Of a stretch of DNA of 22,066 bases, positions 1 to 6,853 are shown one piece after another. The notes under the pieces are model-generated. The model was given only the letters and a program-made list of their open reading frames with translations. It made no database searches and was not told where the DNA came from. The DNA is from a virus: the IMG/VR virus record IMGVR_UViG_3300025141_000867, positions 1 to 22,066 of that record, one strand, 5' to 3'. Position numbers and translations under genes: made by a program. The stretch's first letter is position 1. Every line of letters starts with the position of its first letter.

Positions 1-204
1 CCATGTCCCAATTTTATAGCTATTGATGAGGGGTTTGGAAATTTAGATCCCGAGAATATTAATTCCATGAATACTCTTTTTAACTATTTAAAAAATTACT
101 TTGATTTTATATTAATAATTTCTCATATTGATACAATGAAAGATACTACCGAGGACTTAATTGAGATTAATAAGATCGGAGATTATAGTTTAGTTAATTA
201 TTAA
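1..204 (+). CDS. 46: Recombination endonuclease ATPase subunit, gp46/Rad50-like (3' end only)
   Basis: The reading frame is open from the first base and ends with TAA at 202-204, giving the last 67 residues of a larger protein. Visible are a Walker B plus D-loop signature (FIAIDEGFGNLD, fragment residues 5-16, with the catalytic Asp-Glu at 9-10) and, about 26 residues later, the switch histidine in IISHIDTMK (H42). This order is the C-terminal ABC-ATPase half of SMC/Rad50/SbcC proteins. In T4-like phages the equivalent is gp46, which with nuclease gp47 resects DNA ends for recombination-dependent replication. The T4-like head genes downstream make gp46 more likely than a bacterial SbcC. The N-terminal half, coiled coil and zinc hook lie outside the window. 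Confidence 0.82.
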   Translation, partial: PCPNFIAIDEGFGNLDPENINSMNTLFNYLKNYFDFILIISHIDTMKDTTEDLIEINKIGDYSLVNY

Positions 205-207
205 ATT

Positions 208-217
208 GATATTTATA
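208..217 (+). promoter_or_regulatory. Candidate late promoter element (GATATTTATA)
   Basis: This copy of a recurrent intergenic element lies just after the gene 46 stop codon and 51 bases before the next start codon. The core GATATTTAT recurs ahead of other gene blocks at 2030, 4561, 6839, 10337 and 17444. A promoter role is inferred from position and recurrence only. Confidence 0.35.
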
Positions 218-258
218 ACTGCATTTATTAATTTATTATTTTAGGATTTCAGAATAGA

Positions 259-2016
259 ATGGCACAAAAAATTCTTCGAAGATATTTAGAGAAAATTCCC
301 GTTTCCGTAGAGGATAATAGTCTTAATTCACCAGATTATTTTGGATTTGATCCAGATTCCCTACCAGGATTTTTTCGTCTTGGAATAAACAAGATTATTT
401 CTAAACCCAATATAGATAATTTGCAAATAAATAGTGAAATTGAAATGGAAGCTATTGATGGTGAGGGATATGCATTACCGTTTACAGTAGAGGGTAAAAT
501 AGATTCAGCTGATAAAGTGGTATTAAATTTAAGAGTTAGTGAAGATACTCCAATATATAATTTAAAGCTTTATTTTGTTGGAACTCTAAAAGGTGGTTCA
601 AAAGTCCGATGGTATAGAACATTTACCGTTAATAGAGAAGGCGTTAAATTTTTTGGATCTCCTTCTGGTTCATTAATTACGGGTTCATTTTTTATTGGTA
701 GAGCTCCTGGAAGGGGGATGGAGATGTCTGGTAAGAGGTCTTCATTTATTAAATCAACTGACTATCAGGGCTTTAATTTGGCCACAGGTTCTCAAGCTCC
801 TTCTGGTTTTATAATGTTTAGTGGATCGGTGCTTCCAACATCTGGAGACGATTATAAGGGTGTTGGTTTAGAGTTGGTATCTGGAAATAAACATTATTTT
901 AGATTCCGATCAAGTCCGGGAGCTTTAGAAATAAAAACTGATAATATTGATATAAGTGGTAGCAATGTTAAGATAAATACTCCATCATTTTTCCTTGGCA
1001 GTAGAAATCCTCCTGCTATGCTAAGCGGATCTAATGGTATATTGGAAATTAGCTCTTCAAAATTTTCTTTAGATGTTGGAGGTGGTATTTCGGCAAGTGC
1101 AGCGGTATTTCAAAACAGCTGTAAAGCAGATATGTTTATCTATAGAGAAACTAAAATAAGTCCATCCGGCGTAAATGCTGATAATCATCTATTAAATAAG
1201 TATGTCTATGGCAGCAGAAATTATATTGTTTTGGAAATGACCGGCAGCTCTGATTATGGAGGTCCTGATACCGGTCATTTCATAAGAATCCAAGGTTTAA
1301 CAGGAACCTATTCTCCCTTAGCCGAAGAATATCCAATTGGGGCAATTAATATTGCTGGGCCCGGAGATAATAAATACGTTTCCTTTATTATGATAGAAAA
1401 TGCTATGGGGTCTGGTAATAAACTATATTTTGCTCATGGCAAAACCCATCCGGCCGGTGGCAACATTGAAATTCTGAAATCAGATACTGATGATTGGACA
1501 GAAAAATCTTGGAATCAAACAACTGCCTCAGCTGAAGGAGCTTATTCCGGTCTTTTAGCTTTAGATCATGGAGCTCGACTTTTATTTTATAAATCTGAAT
1601 TTGATTGGAGAATACAATCTACTTCTGAATATAATCATATAGCACCATCATTTTATTCTGGATCTCACCATGGTAATACAAGTCAAACAACAGCTATTAA
1701 CGCTTATGGGGATATTGATGTTACTAGTGGAAATATATACACAACTGGAAATATAAGTGCAAGCGGGCATATAAGCGCCTCTTCAGGCCATTTTGGAACA
1801 ATATCAACAACAGTAGCGGATAATATTTTTACTTCTGGTCATATAACAGCCTCTGGAAATTTAGAAGTTGCAGGAGATATAAGCGGAAGTAGTCTTGCAA
1901 CCTTCAAAAGCTTACGTTTGGATTATGATTCTTTACCAACCTCGGATCCAGCTGTTGCAGGAGTAATTTATATCAACCCCAGTGATAATAGTTTACATAT
2001 ATCTCAAGGGGGATAA
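259..2016 (+). CDS. Ser/Gly-rich virion structural protein, probably tail fibre or baseplate-associated
   Basis: This 585-residue protein has no recognisable enzymatic motif. Residues 1-130 look like a folded, beta-rich N-terminal domain. From about residue 135 onward the chain is full of SGS, TGS and SASGHIS motifs typical of beta-structured phage fibre and appendage proteins. Residues 490-560 carry short repeats such as SGNISASGHISAS and the chain ends with a short YINPSDNSLHIS-type tail. Part of its 3' end is identical in DNA to part of the giant fibre gene at 17921 (26 bases, 1835-1860), which supports a shared fibre building block. The N-terminal domain may be the attachment to the virion and the rest the exposed shaft. 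There is a weak AGGA about 12 bases before the ATG. The exact part of the virion cannot be told from sequence. Confidence 0.6.
   Translation: MAQKILRRYLEKIPVSVEDNSLNSPDYFGFDPDSLPGFFRLGINKIISKPNIDNLQINSEIEMEAIDGEGYALPFTVEGKIDSADKVVLNLRVSEDTPIYNLKLYFVGTLKGGSKVRWYRTFTVNREGVKFFGSPSGSLITGSFFIGRAPGRGMEMSGKRSSFIKSTDYQGFNLATGSQAPSGFIMFSGSVLPTSGDDYKGVGLELVSGNKHYFRFRSSPGALEIKTDNIDISGSNVKINTPSFFLGSRNPPAMLSGSNGILEISSSKFSLDVGGGISASAAVFQNSCKADMFIYRETKISPSGVNADNHLLNKYVYGSRNYIVLEMTGSSDYGGPDTGHFIRIQGLTGTYSPLAEEYPIGAINIAGPGDNKYVSFIMIENAMGSGNKLYFAHGKTHPAGGNIEILKSDTDDWTEKSWNQTTASAEGAYSGLLALDHGARLLFYKSEFDWRIQSTSEYNHIAPSFYSGSHHGNTSQTTAINAYGDIDVTSGNIYTTGNISASGHISASSGHFGTISTTVADNIFTSGHITASGNLEVAGDISGSSLATFKSLRLDYDSLPTSDPAVAGVIYINPSDNSLHISQGG
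1835..1860 (+). repeat. 26-base repeat shared with the giant fibre gene (copy 1)
   Basis: These 26 bases are identical to 18975-19000 and encode the peptide GHITASGN with flanking residues, in the same frame in both genes. Outside the block the two sequences diverge at DNA level although the Ser/Gly-rich peptide style continues. Confidence 0.85.
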
Positions 2017-2029
2017 AAATAATAAAAGT

Positions 2030-2039
2030 AATATTTATA
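2030..2039 (+). promoter_or_regulatory. Candidate late promoter element (AATATTTATA)
   Basis: This variant of the recurrent [G/A]ATATTTAT element sits in the 43-base gap before the large fusion gene, with the ATG 30 bases downstream of its first base. An AAAAGGAA ribosome-binding-like stretch lies between the element and the start codon. Confidence 0.3.
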
Positions 2040-2059
2040 ACAAATAAAAGGAATAGAAA

Positions 2060-4549
2060 ATGCCGTTAGGAAAATGGTTAATAAATAGATTAATTTCTGA
2101 AGACAAGGATATTAAAACAATAGTGGCTATTTACCCGGGTCGATTCCAACCCATGGGCAAACATCATGCTGAGACTTTTAAGGGGTTACGCAAAAAATTT
2201 GATGATGCTTATATTGCAACAAGCGGTAAAGTTGATTTACCAAAATCACCATTTAACTTTAATGAGAAAAAGAAGATTATAAATTCTTATGGCATATCAA
2301 ATATTGTCCAAGTTAAAAACCCATACAAAGCAGAAGAGATTCTTAAAAAATATGATCCTGAAACTACTGCAGCAGTATTTATGGTTGGACAAAAAGATGC
2401 AAGTCGCCTTGGTGGTAAATTCTTTAGACCTTGGAAAGGAAAGGCCGAGGTTGGATATGAAGATGGTGCTTATACATTAATAGCTCCTCATAAATCTCTT
2501 AGTGTTCCCGGGTATGGTGAAATGAGTGGAACAACAATCAGAACTGCATTGGGTGATAAGTCTTTGGATCCTAAAGAAAAGAAAAAATTATTTAAGGATA
2601 TTTTTGGTCACACAAAGAATTATGATTTGATTGTTAAAAAATTAGGAAGTCTTCAAGAATCTCTGATAGAAAAATTTGTAATCAAATCGGATTTTAAAAA
2701 GATATTGAGTGAAGCAACTAGTACTGTTGGTTTGGGAGGAGGAATGGTTGATGATGGTCCAGTAACTGTATTTTCATCTTTTAAAGGGTATTCATCGAAG
2801 GGAGATTTTTATGCTAAGCAGATTGGATGGACAGTAGTAGATTATATATTATCTGGAGCAAAAGAAGTAAAGATAACACCAGATCGTAAGATCGATCCCG
2901 TAACATATTTCCCCGCTGGAGTTGCTGGAAAAAAAACACCCATCAATCCAATAGATTTAAAATCAACTCCAGCATATAAAGCCTACGTAAAGAGAATATC
3001 TAATATAGCTTTACGGCTTGGATATAAGTTTTTAGATTTTATGGGAGCAGAAGACTCCAAAGAGAAAAAGACTTTTGACAAAGAAAAAATAAAAGAGCCA
3101 GATAAATCAATTAAGACACCGACAAACTTATCAGAAAGATTGTTGGATCCCGGTATTTGGAAATCTATAATGGAGACTATTACTCTTCCGGTTGAAATTG
3201 GTGATACAGTTTATATGGGCAAATTTAAAAATAAAAAAGTTGTTGTTAAAACTATAAGTTGGAACGAAAAGGGAGATTTGTTGATCAATGGTAAGTCTGC
3301 CATGAGAATGAGGATACCGCCCAAACCAAACATTTTTGATGGAGTTGTTATAACGGAGGGTGGAGCTTATGGTCATATGGCTCATCCGTTTGATGATAGA
3401 GGATTGACCTTTGGTGATTTTAAAAATATTATTGAGCTATCACTACAAGGTCAATTGGATCTAGAAAGTAGTGCAACAGAAAAAACTGATGGACAAAATC
3501 TATTTATTACCTGGTCGGATGGAAAACTAAAAGCAGCTAGAAGTACTGGAGATGTCAAACGTGGTGGCATGGACGTTAAGGCCGTAGCTTCAAAATTTAA
3601 GGGCAGAGGAAATATTGAAAAAGCATTTAACTTTGCAATGAATGATTTATCCAAGGCAATAGGTGGTTTAAGTGATAAACAAAAAGCTAAAATATTTGAT
3701 GGTGGAAACAATTGGGTTAATATGGAGATCATGTACCCTGCATCTCCGAATGTAATTGTATATGATGCACCACATCTTCAGTTTCACAATGTTTTAAAAT
3801 ATAAAGATGGCAAGGCAATTGGAGCTGTATCAGATGGAGCTCGAATTTTGGCCGGGATGATACAGCAGATAAATGCAAATGTTCAAAAAAGTTTTAGCGT
3901 AATAGGTCCACAGATTCTCAAGGTAAAACCCCATCAAGATTTTGGAGCCAAGAGATCATATTTCAATTCTAAATTAGATAAGTTAAAATCTAAATTTGGA
4001 TTATCTGATGCTGCTACATTTTCAGAATATCATCAGACGTGGTGGGAAGATTATGTAGATAAAAATTTTCCAGGAATAGAAAATGCCATAAAAATGGGAT
4101 TGGTTAAGCGATGGGCTTTTAATGATAAGAGTTATAGACTAAATCTAAAAACCATACCAGATAAAGAACTTCTTAATAAAATTAAATCATTAGATAAGGT
4201 TAAGGTTGAACAACAGGTTAAAAAGAATATGTTACCATTTGAAAATTTATTTTTTGAATTGGGTGCTGAAGTCCTCAAGAATGCAGAAGGATTTTTAGCT
4301 GCTAATCCTGACAAATCTGTACAAGCTATAAGAAAGCAAGTTGCTAAAGCAATAAGAGATGTTAGGAAGGGTGGAGACCTTAAAAAATTAAATAAAGTTA
4401 AGGAACAGTTGGCCAAGATACAAGCTATAGGTGGATTTGATAAGATAGTGCCATCAGAAGGACTTGTTTTTATTTATAAGGGAAATACTTATAAGCTCAC
4501 AGGAGCATTTGCGAGCATCAATCAAATTACGGGATTAATGACTTTTTAA
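2060..4549 (+). CDS. Multidomain nucleotidyltransferase: HxGH-type adenylyl/cytidylyltransferase domain plus ligase-like KxDG domain
   Basis: This 829-residue protein has at least three parts. Residues about 18-190 carry GRFQPMGKHH (27-36), a variant of the nucleotide-binding motif of the NMNAT/phosphopantetheine/cytidylyltransferase superfamily, and SGTTIR (156-161), matching that family's second motif. Residues 215-430 form a middle region; at about 375-420 a short block (IGDTVYMGKFKNKK...INGK) resembles a small beta barrel. Residues about 440-829 resemble the covalent nucleotidyltransferase (ATP-dependent ligase) fold: motif I KTDG with candidate nucleotidylated Lys475, a likely motif III glutamate in NMEIMYP (E556), motif IV EGLVF (800-804), and a motif V-like YKLTG (K812). 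Substrate is unknown. RNA ligation, end repair or nucleotide/NAD salvage are possible. Multidomain proteins with similar N-terminal and middle parts occur in marine T4-like phages and are usually annotated only as nucleotidyltransferases. Confidence 0.72.
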   Translation: MPLGKWLINRLISEDKDIKTIVAIYPGRFQPMGKHHAETFKGLRKKFDDAYIATSGKVDLPKSPFNFNEKKKIINSYGISNIVQVKNPYKAEEILKKYDPETTAAVFMVGQKDASRLGGKFFRPWKGKAEVGYEDGAYTLIAPHKSLSVPGYGEMSGTTIRTALGDKSLDPKEKKKLFKDIFGHTKNYDLIVKKLGSLQESLIEKFVIKSDFKKILSEATSTVGLGGGMVDDGPVTVFSSFKGYSSKGDFYAKQIGWTVVDYILSGAKEVKITPDRKIDPVTYFPAGVAGKKTPINPIDLKSTPAYKAYVKRISNIALRLGYKFLDFMGAEDSKEKKTFDKEKIKEPDKSIKTPTNLSERLLDPGIWKSIMETITLPVEIGDTVYMGKFKNKKVVVKTISWNEKGDLLINGKSAMRMRIPPKPNIFDGVVITEGGAYGHMAHPFDDRGLTFGDFKNIIELSLQGQLDLESSATEKTDGQNLFITWSDGKLKAARSTGDVKRGGMDVKAVASKFKGRGNIEKAFNFAMNDLSKAIGGLSDKQKAKIFDGGNNWVNMEIMYPASPNVIVYDAPHLQFHNVLKYKDGKAIGAVSDGARILAGMIQQINANVQKSFSVIGPQILKVKPHQDFGAKRSYFNSKLDKLKSKFGLSDAATFSEYHQTWWEDYVDKNFPGIENAIKMGLVKRWAFNDKSYRLNLKTIPDKELLNKIKSLDKVKVEQQVKKNMLPFENLFFELGAEVLKNAEGFLAANPDKSVQAIRKQVAKAIRDVRKGGDLKKLNKVKEQLAKIQAIGGFDKIVPSEGLVFIYKGNTYKLTGAFASINQITGLMTF

Positions 4550-4560
4550 TCTAAAGTTTT

Positions 4561-4572
4561 GATATTTATTTA
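4561..4572 (+). promoter_or_regulatory. Candidate late promoter element (GATATTTATTTA)
   Basis: The element lies within the 31-base gap between the fusion gene and the next gene, 20 bases upstream of the ATG at 4581. It shares twelve bases exactly with the copy at 10337-10348. Confidence 0.4.
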
Positions 4573-4580
4573 TACAAATC

Positions 4581-5150
4581 ATGAAGAAAAATATAAAAGA
4601 ATCTAAAGTTCAAAGGATGAGAAATATTGTCATGGGAAACCACCATGATAAAACTAAAACTCAATCCGGATGGAAAAAATATAAAAATGAAGAACGTGTA
4701 GAGGGTGATGTTTGGGACGAAGGTGGAAAAACCTGGACAATAAAGAATGGAATAAAGCAAAATATTACTAAAATGGATAAGATTCGTGAATTGACTAAAA
4801 TTCCCCCATTTTGTCCAGTATCTGGTAAGCCAATTAAAACCATATATGATAAATTTTGTTATAAAAAATATAAAATGGGATGGGAAGCTTGGATTGAACA
4901 AGAAACCAATAAAAAAATAAATAAAACTTGGGAAGAAGATATAAAAGAAAGAAGTCTTAAGAATAAGTATGCATGGCTCAAGGACATAAGAGAAGAATTT
5001 GAAGAGTGGGTTAAAGAAGATCCTTCTCGAAAATTTATAACGGAGAATGGTCAAATTGAAGATTGGTCTTGCGGATTAAATAAAGAAAAAACTAAAAAAG
5101 AATTTTATAAAAAAGCAAAGAAATTTGAAAAAAATTTAAAGAAAGAATAA
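4581..5150 (+). CDS. Conserved phage hypothetical protein with reduced Cys motif
   Basis: This 189-residue, very Lys/Glu-rich soluble protein has an N-terminal block (RMRNIVMGNHHDKTKTQSG), then EGDVWDEGGKTWTIKNGIKQ, then FCPVSGKPIKTIYDKFCYKK. I recall this order from small proteins of environmental T4-like phages whose middle part has a CxxC...CxxC zinc-ribbon-like arrangement. Here only single cysteines remain at the two positions (about residues 78 and 93, in FCPVSG and KFCYKK), so metal binding is doubtful. The C-terminal third is predicted helical and charged. No function is known to me. The start at 4581 has no clear Shine-Dalgarno sequence but follows a candidate promoter element closely. 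Confidence 0.7.
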   Translation: MKKNIKESKVQRMRNIVMGNHHDKTKTQSGWKKYKNEERVEGDVWDEGGKTWTIKNGIKQNITKMDKIRELTKIPPFCPVSGKPIKTIYDKFCYKKYKMGWEAWIEQETNKKINKTWEEDIKERSLKNKYAWLKDIREEFEEWVKEDPSRKFITENGQIEDWSCGLNKEKTKKEFYKKAKKFEKNLKKE

Positions 5151-5154
5151 AATA

Positions 5155-5469
5155 ATGGGATCAGATTTATCAAACGATTTTAATAGGGTTGGACATCCTG
5201 GGAAATATTGGAAAGTAATAAAGCATTCTGGTGGAATAACTGATTATACTGGGTCTTTATATGGTGCAGGAGCCATATATATAAGTGGGAGTGGTTTTTC
5301 TTCGGATGACTATGTAAGGTTGTCTGGTGGAGGTGATATATCTCTATTTGATTTAAGAAAGAATAGTTATTCGGATCTTTATGAACTTTCTGTTAGTCAA
5401 ATCTCAAGTTCTGCTGTAAGTCCCGGAGTTTATGTGTTATTCACAAATAAACCAAGGGGGGTAATTTAA
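5155..5469 (+). CDS. Small beta-rich putative virion protein
   Basis: This 104-residue protein starts four bases after the preceding stop. It has a conserved-looking core GSLYGAGAIYISGSGFS followed by LSGGGDISLFDL and a segment ending in YELSVSQIS, which reads as alternating beta strands and Gly-rich turns. The composition matches small structural or decoration proteins of environmental tailed phages, and the SGS style is shared with the fibre genes in this window. No signal peptide, membrane segment or catalytic motif is visible. The assignment to the virion is inferred from composition and context. Confidence 0.55.
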   Translation: MGSDLSNDFNRVGHPGKYWKVIKHSGGITDYTGSLYGAGAIYISGSGFSSDDYVRLSGGGDISLFDLRKNSYSDLYELSVSQISSSAVSPGVYVLFTNKPRGVI

Positions 5470-5470
5470 A

Positions 5471-5665
5471 ATGGCAAAAGTAAAAGCGGCAGTTGATAAA
5501 ATTCTATCAAGATTTATAAGTAAAAAATTAACAGTATGGTTGACAGCAACAGGTCTGTCTCTCTATGGTGGAGTAACTTCCGGAGATTGGGTTACCATTT
5601 CTATGGTTTATATTGGATCTCAAGCAGCTGTGGATTTAGTTGTTGCCCTTAAACAGCAACGGTAA
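5471..5665 (+). CDS. Small membrane protein, possible holin
   Basis: This 64-residue protein has a basic N-terminus (KVKAAVDKILSRFISKK) followed by two hydrophobic stretches at about 20-34 and 40-60, separated by a short Gly/Ser/Asp turn, and a basic C-terminal tail (KQQR). Small size, two membrane spans and charged ends fit a class II-like holin, which would make holes in the inner membrane to trigger lysis. It is preceded by a strong Gly-rich ribosome-binding site (AGGGGGG, 5455-5461) nine bases before the ATG, and starts one base after the previous stop codon. The next three genes also encode membrane or exported proteins. The holin role is inferred from topology and context, not from a diagnostic motif. 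Confidence 0.5.
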   Translation: MAKVKAAVDKILSRFISKKLTVWLTATGLSLYGGVTSGDWVTISMVYIGSQAAVDLVVALKQQR

Positions 5666-5670
5666 AGAAA

Positions 5671-6084
5671 ATGCCTAGAAAAACAAATCAACAATTATTT
5701 TTAGAATTAAAGGACGAGATGGCGGAAATAAGGGATCAGTTGCCAAATGGGGAACTGTTGGAAATAAAAAAATGCATGAATAATATATCCCTTCAGCAAA
5801 AAATTTTAAATGAAGATTTCTCAGAAATGAGGGGTGATTTATCTATGCTGAAGAAAAAATTACTTAATCCTGAAAATGGAGTAGTTGTAAGAGTTAATAA
5901 AAATACTAGTGATGTTGCTGAACTTAGTAAATATTCGAAAAAATTTTTAGATGAGTGTGGTAATATAAAACATGATATAAAAGAAATTAAAAAATTTAAA
6001 AATGGAATTCATAGGGCTATGTGGATAGTTTATACTGCCATTATGAGTATAATTGTTAAATTATTATTTTTTGATGGGAAGTAA
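5671..6084 (+). CDS. Coiled-coil protein with C-terminal membrane anchor
   Basis: This 137-residue protein is charged and helical over residues 1-110 with heptad-like hydrophobic spacing, suggesting a coiled coil. Then comes a hydrophobic stretch (AMWIVYTAIMSIIVKLLFF, about 115-133) and a short tail. It would be anchored in the inner membrane by its C-terminus. It starts five bases after the putative holin gene and its stop codon is one base from the next start. Roles could include lysis regulation (antiholin-like) or an envelope-spanning function. No family-specific motif is recognised. Confidence 0.5.
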   Translation: MPRKTNQQLFLELKDEMAEIRDQLPNGELLEIKKCMNNISLQQKILNEDFSEMRGDLSMLKKKLLNPENGVVVRVNKNTSDVAELSKYSKKFLDECGNIKHDIKEIKKFKNGIHRAMWIVYTAIMSIIVKLLFFDGK

Positions 6085-6085
6085 G

Positions 6086-6415
6086 ATGATTAAAAAGTTT
6101 AAAAATTGGATCATTGGATTATTTTCTGCTTTGGGAGCTTTTTTTGTATTATTATCAATCTTCAAAAAGAAAAAATTAAAAGATATAAAAGAAGTAAAAG
6201 AAAACGAGAAAGAAATTGAAATTATAAAATCGGATTTAGATAATCTGAAAAAGGTCAAAAAAGAAGCCAAGAAAAAAGTCAAAAAACTCGAAAAAACTGC
6301 TGACGGAAGAAGTAAAAAAGTTAAAACTGCTAAGAAAGAAGCTTCAAAGGTTGATAAGACTATAAAAGATTTAGAAGCCGAATTGAAAGCAAAAGAAAAA
6401 TTATTGGGTTTATAG
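6086..6415 (+). CDS. N-terminally membrane-anchored Lys/Glu-rich coiled coil, possible inner-membrane spanin-like protein
   Basis: I take the ATG at 6086, giving 109 residues, because GGGAAG lies four bases upstream and this start leaves one base after the preceding stop. In-frame earlier ATGs at 6053 and 6074 would overlap that gene. The protein has one hydrophobic segment (about residues 8-26, WIIGLFSALGAFFVLLSIF) then a continuous charged helix rich in Lys and Glu. A single N-terminal anchor followed by a long coiled coil is the architecture of inner-membrane spanins, which with an outer-membrane partner disrupt the outer membrane at the end of lysis. The next gene encodes an exported protein, consistent with a pair. 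Evidence is architectural only. Confidence 0.48.
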   Translation: MIKKFKNWIIGLFSALGAFFVLLSIFKKKKLKDIKEVKENEKEIEIIKSDLDNLKKVKKEAKKKVKKLEKTADGRSKKVKTAKKEASKVDKTIKDLEAELKAKEKLLGL

Positions 6416-6418
6416 GTA

Positions 6419-6820
6419 ATGAGAAGGTTATTTTTATTTTTATTGATTATTCCAAATTTATGTTTTTCTCAAATTGATACTTGTGAGACTTACAAGGAAT
6501 TATATTCTACGTCCAAAGCTTTAAATTTGGAATACAAGAAAAAAATTTCTAAATTAGATATTGTTATATTGGAGCAGGATTCATTAGTCTCAGTCAAAAA
6601 TGAGATATTATTCCAAAAAGATTTTATGTTGAGAAATGATAGCTTGCAGTTTGATTTATATAATAAACAAATTAAATTGTTAAATGAAAATTTATCAATA
6701 TACCAAAAGGAACGGGAAAAGCAAGGAAAATGGCATAAGAGATTTGTACCCGGTTTTGTAGTTGGAACGATTGGAACTGTTTTTTTGATAAACGCTATTA
6801 ATTATAGTCTGCCTCAGTAA
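6419..6820 (+). CDS. Exported protein with Bacteroidota-style signal peptide and C-terminal hydrophobic segment
   Basis: This 133-residue protein begins MRRLFLFLLIIPNLCFSQ, a signal peptide with a two-Arg start, a Leu/Ile/Phe core and a likely signal peptidase I cut near Ser17/Gln18. Signal peptides ending FSQ or FAQ are characteristic of Bacteroidota. The cysteine is not in a good lipobox. Residues 20-105 are helical and charged. Residues about 110-127 (VPGFVVGTIGTVFLINAI) form a hydrophobic segment that could span a membrane, followed by a short tail. Being exported and directly downstream of an inner-membrane coiled-coil protein, it could be an outer partner in lysis. It could equally be an envelope-modifying protein. 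The host hint is more secure than the function. Confidence 0.5.
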   Translation: MRRLFLFLLIIPNLCFSQIDTCETYKELYSTSKALNLEYKKKISKLDIVILEQDSLVSVKNEILFQKDFMLRNDSLQFDLYNKQIKLLNENLSIYQKEREKQGKWHKRFVPGFVVGTIGTVFLINAINYSLPQ

Positions 6821-6838
6821 TTTAATTAATTATTTTTT

Positions 6839-6850
6839 GATATTTATATA
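6839..6850 (+). promoter_or_regulatory. Candidate late promoter element before terminase (GATATTTATATA)
   Basis: The element lies in the 33-base gap ahead of the terminase gene, with the start codon 15 bases from its first base. It is preceded by a T-run. It matches the core of the copies at 4561 and 10337. Its closeness to the ATG would imply a very short leader. Confidence 0.4.
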
Positions 6851-6853
6851 TAG

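Noticed and set aside
4566-5054. Long minus-strand open frame opposite the 4581 gene, and similar minus-strand frames across the window
   Set aside because: They mirror Lys/Glu-rich coding on the + strand and yield Phe/Ile/Ser-rich peptides. None has a ribosome-binding site or coherent motif, and all real genes are on the + strand.
6053-6085. Earlier start codons (6053, 6074) for the coiled-coil gene
   Set aside because: They overlap the upstream gene's C-terminal region, and GGGAAG is well placed for 6086. The 6074 start cannot be fully excluded.
6419-6475. Lipoprotein signal (lipobox) in the exported protein
   Set aside because: The residues before the cysteine are Pro-Asn-Leu, not the small residues a lipobox requires; FSQ is a better signal peptidase I end.
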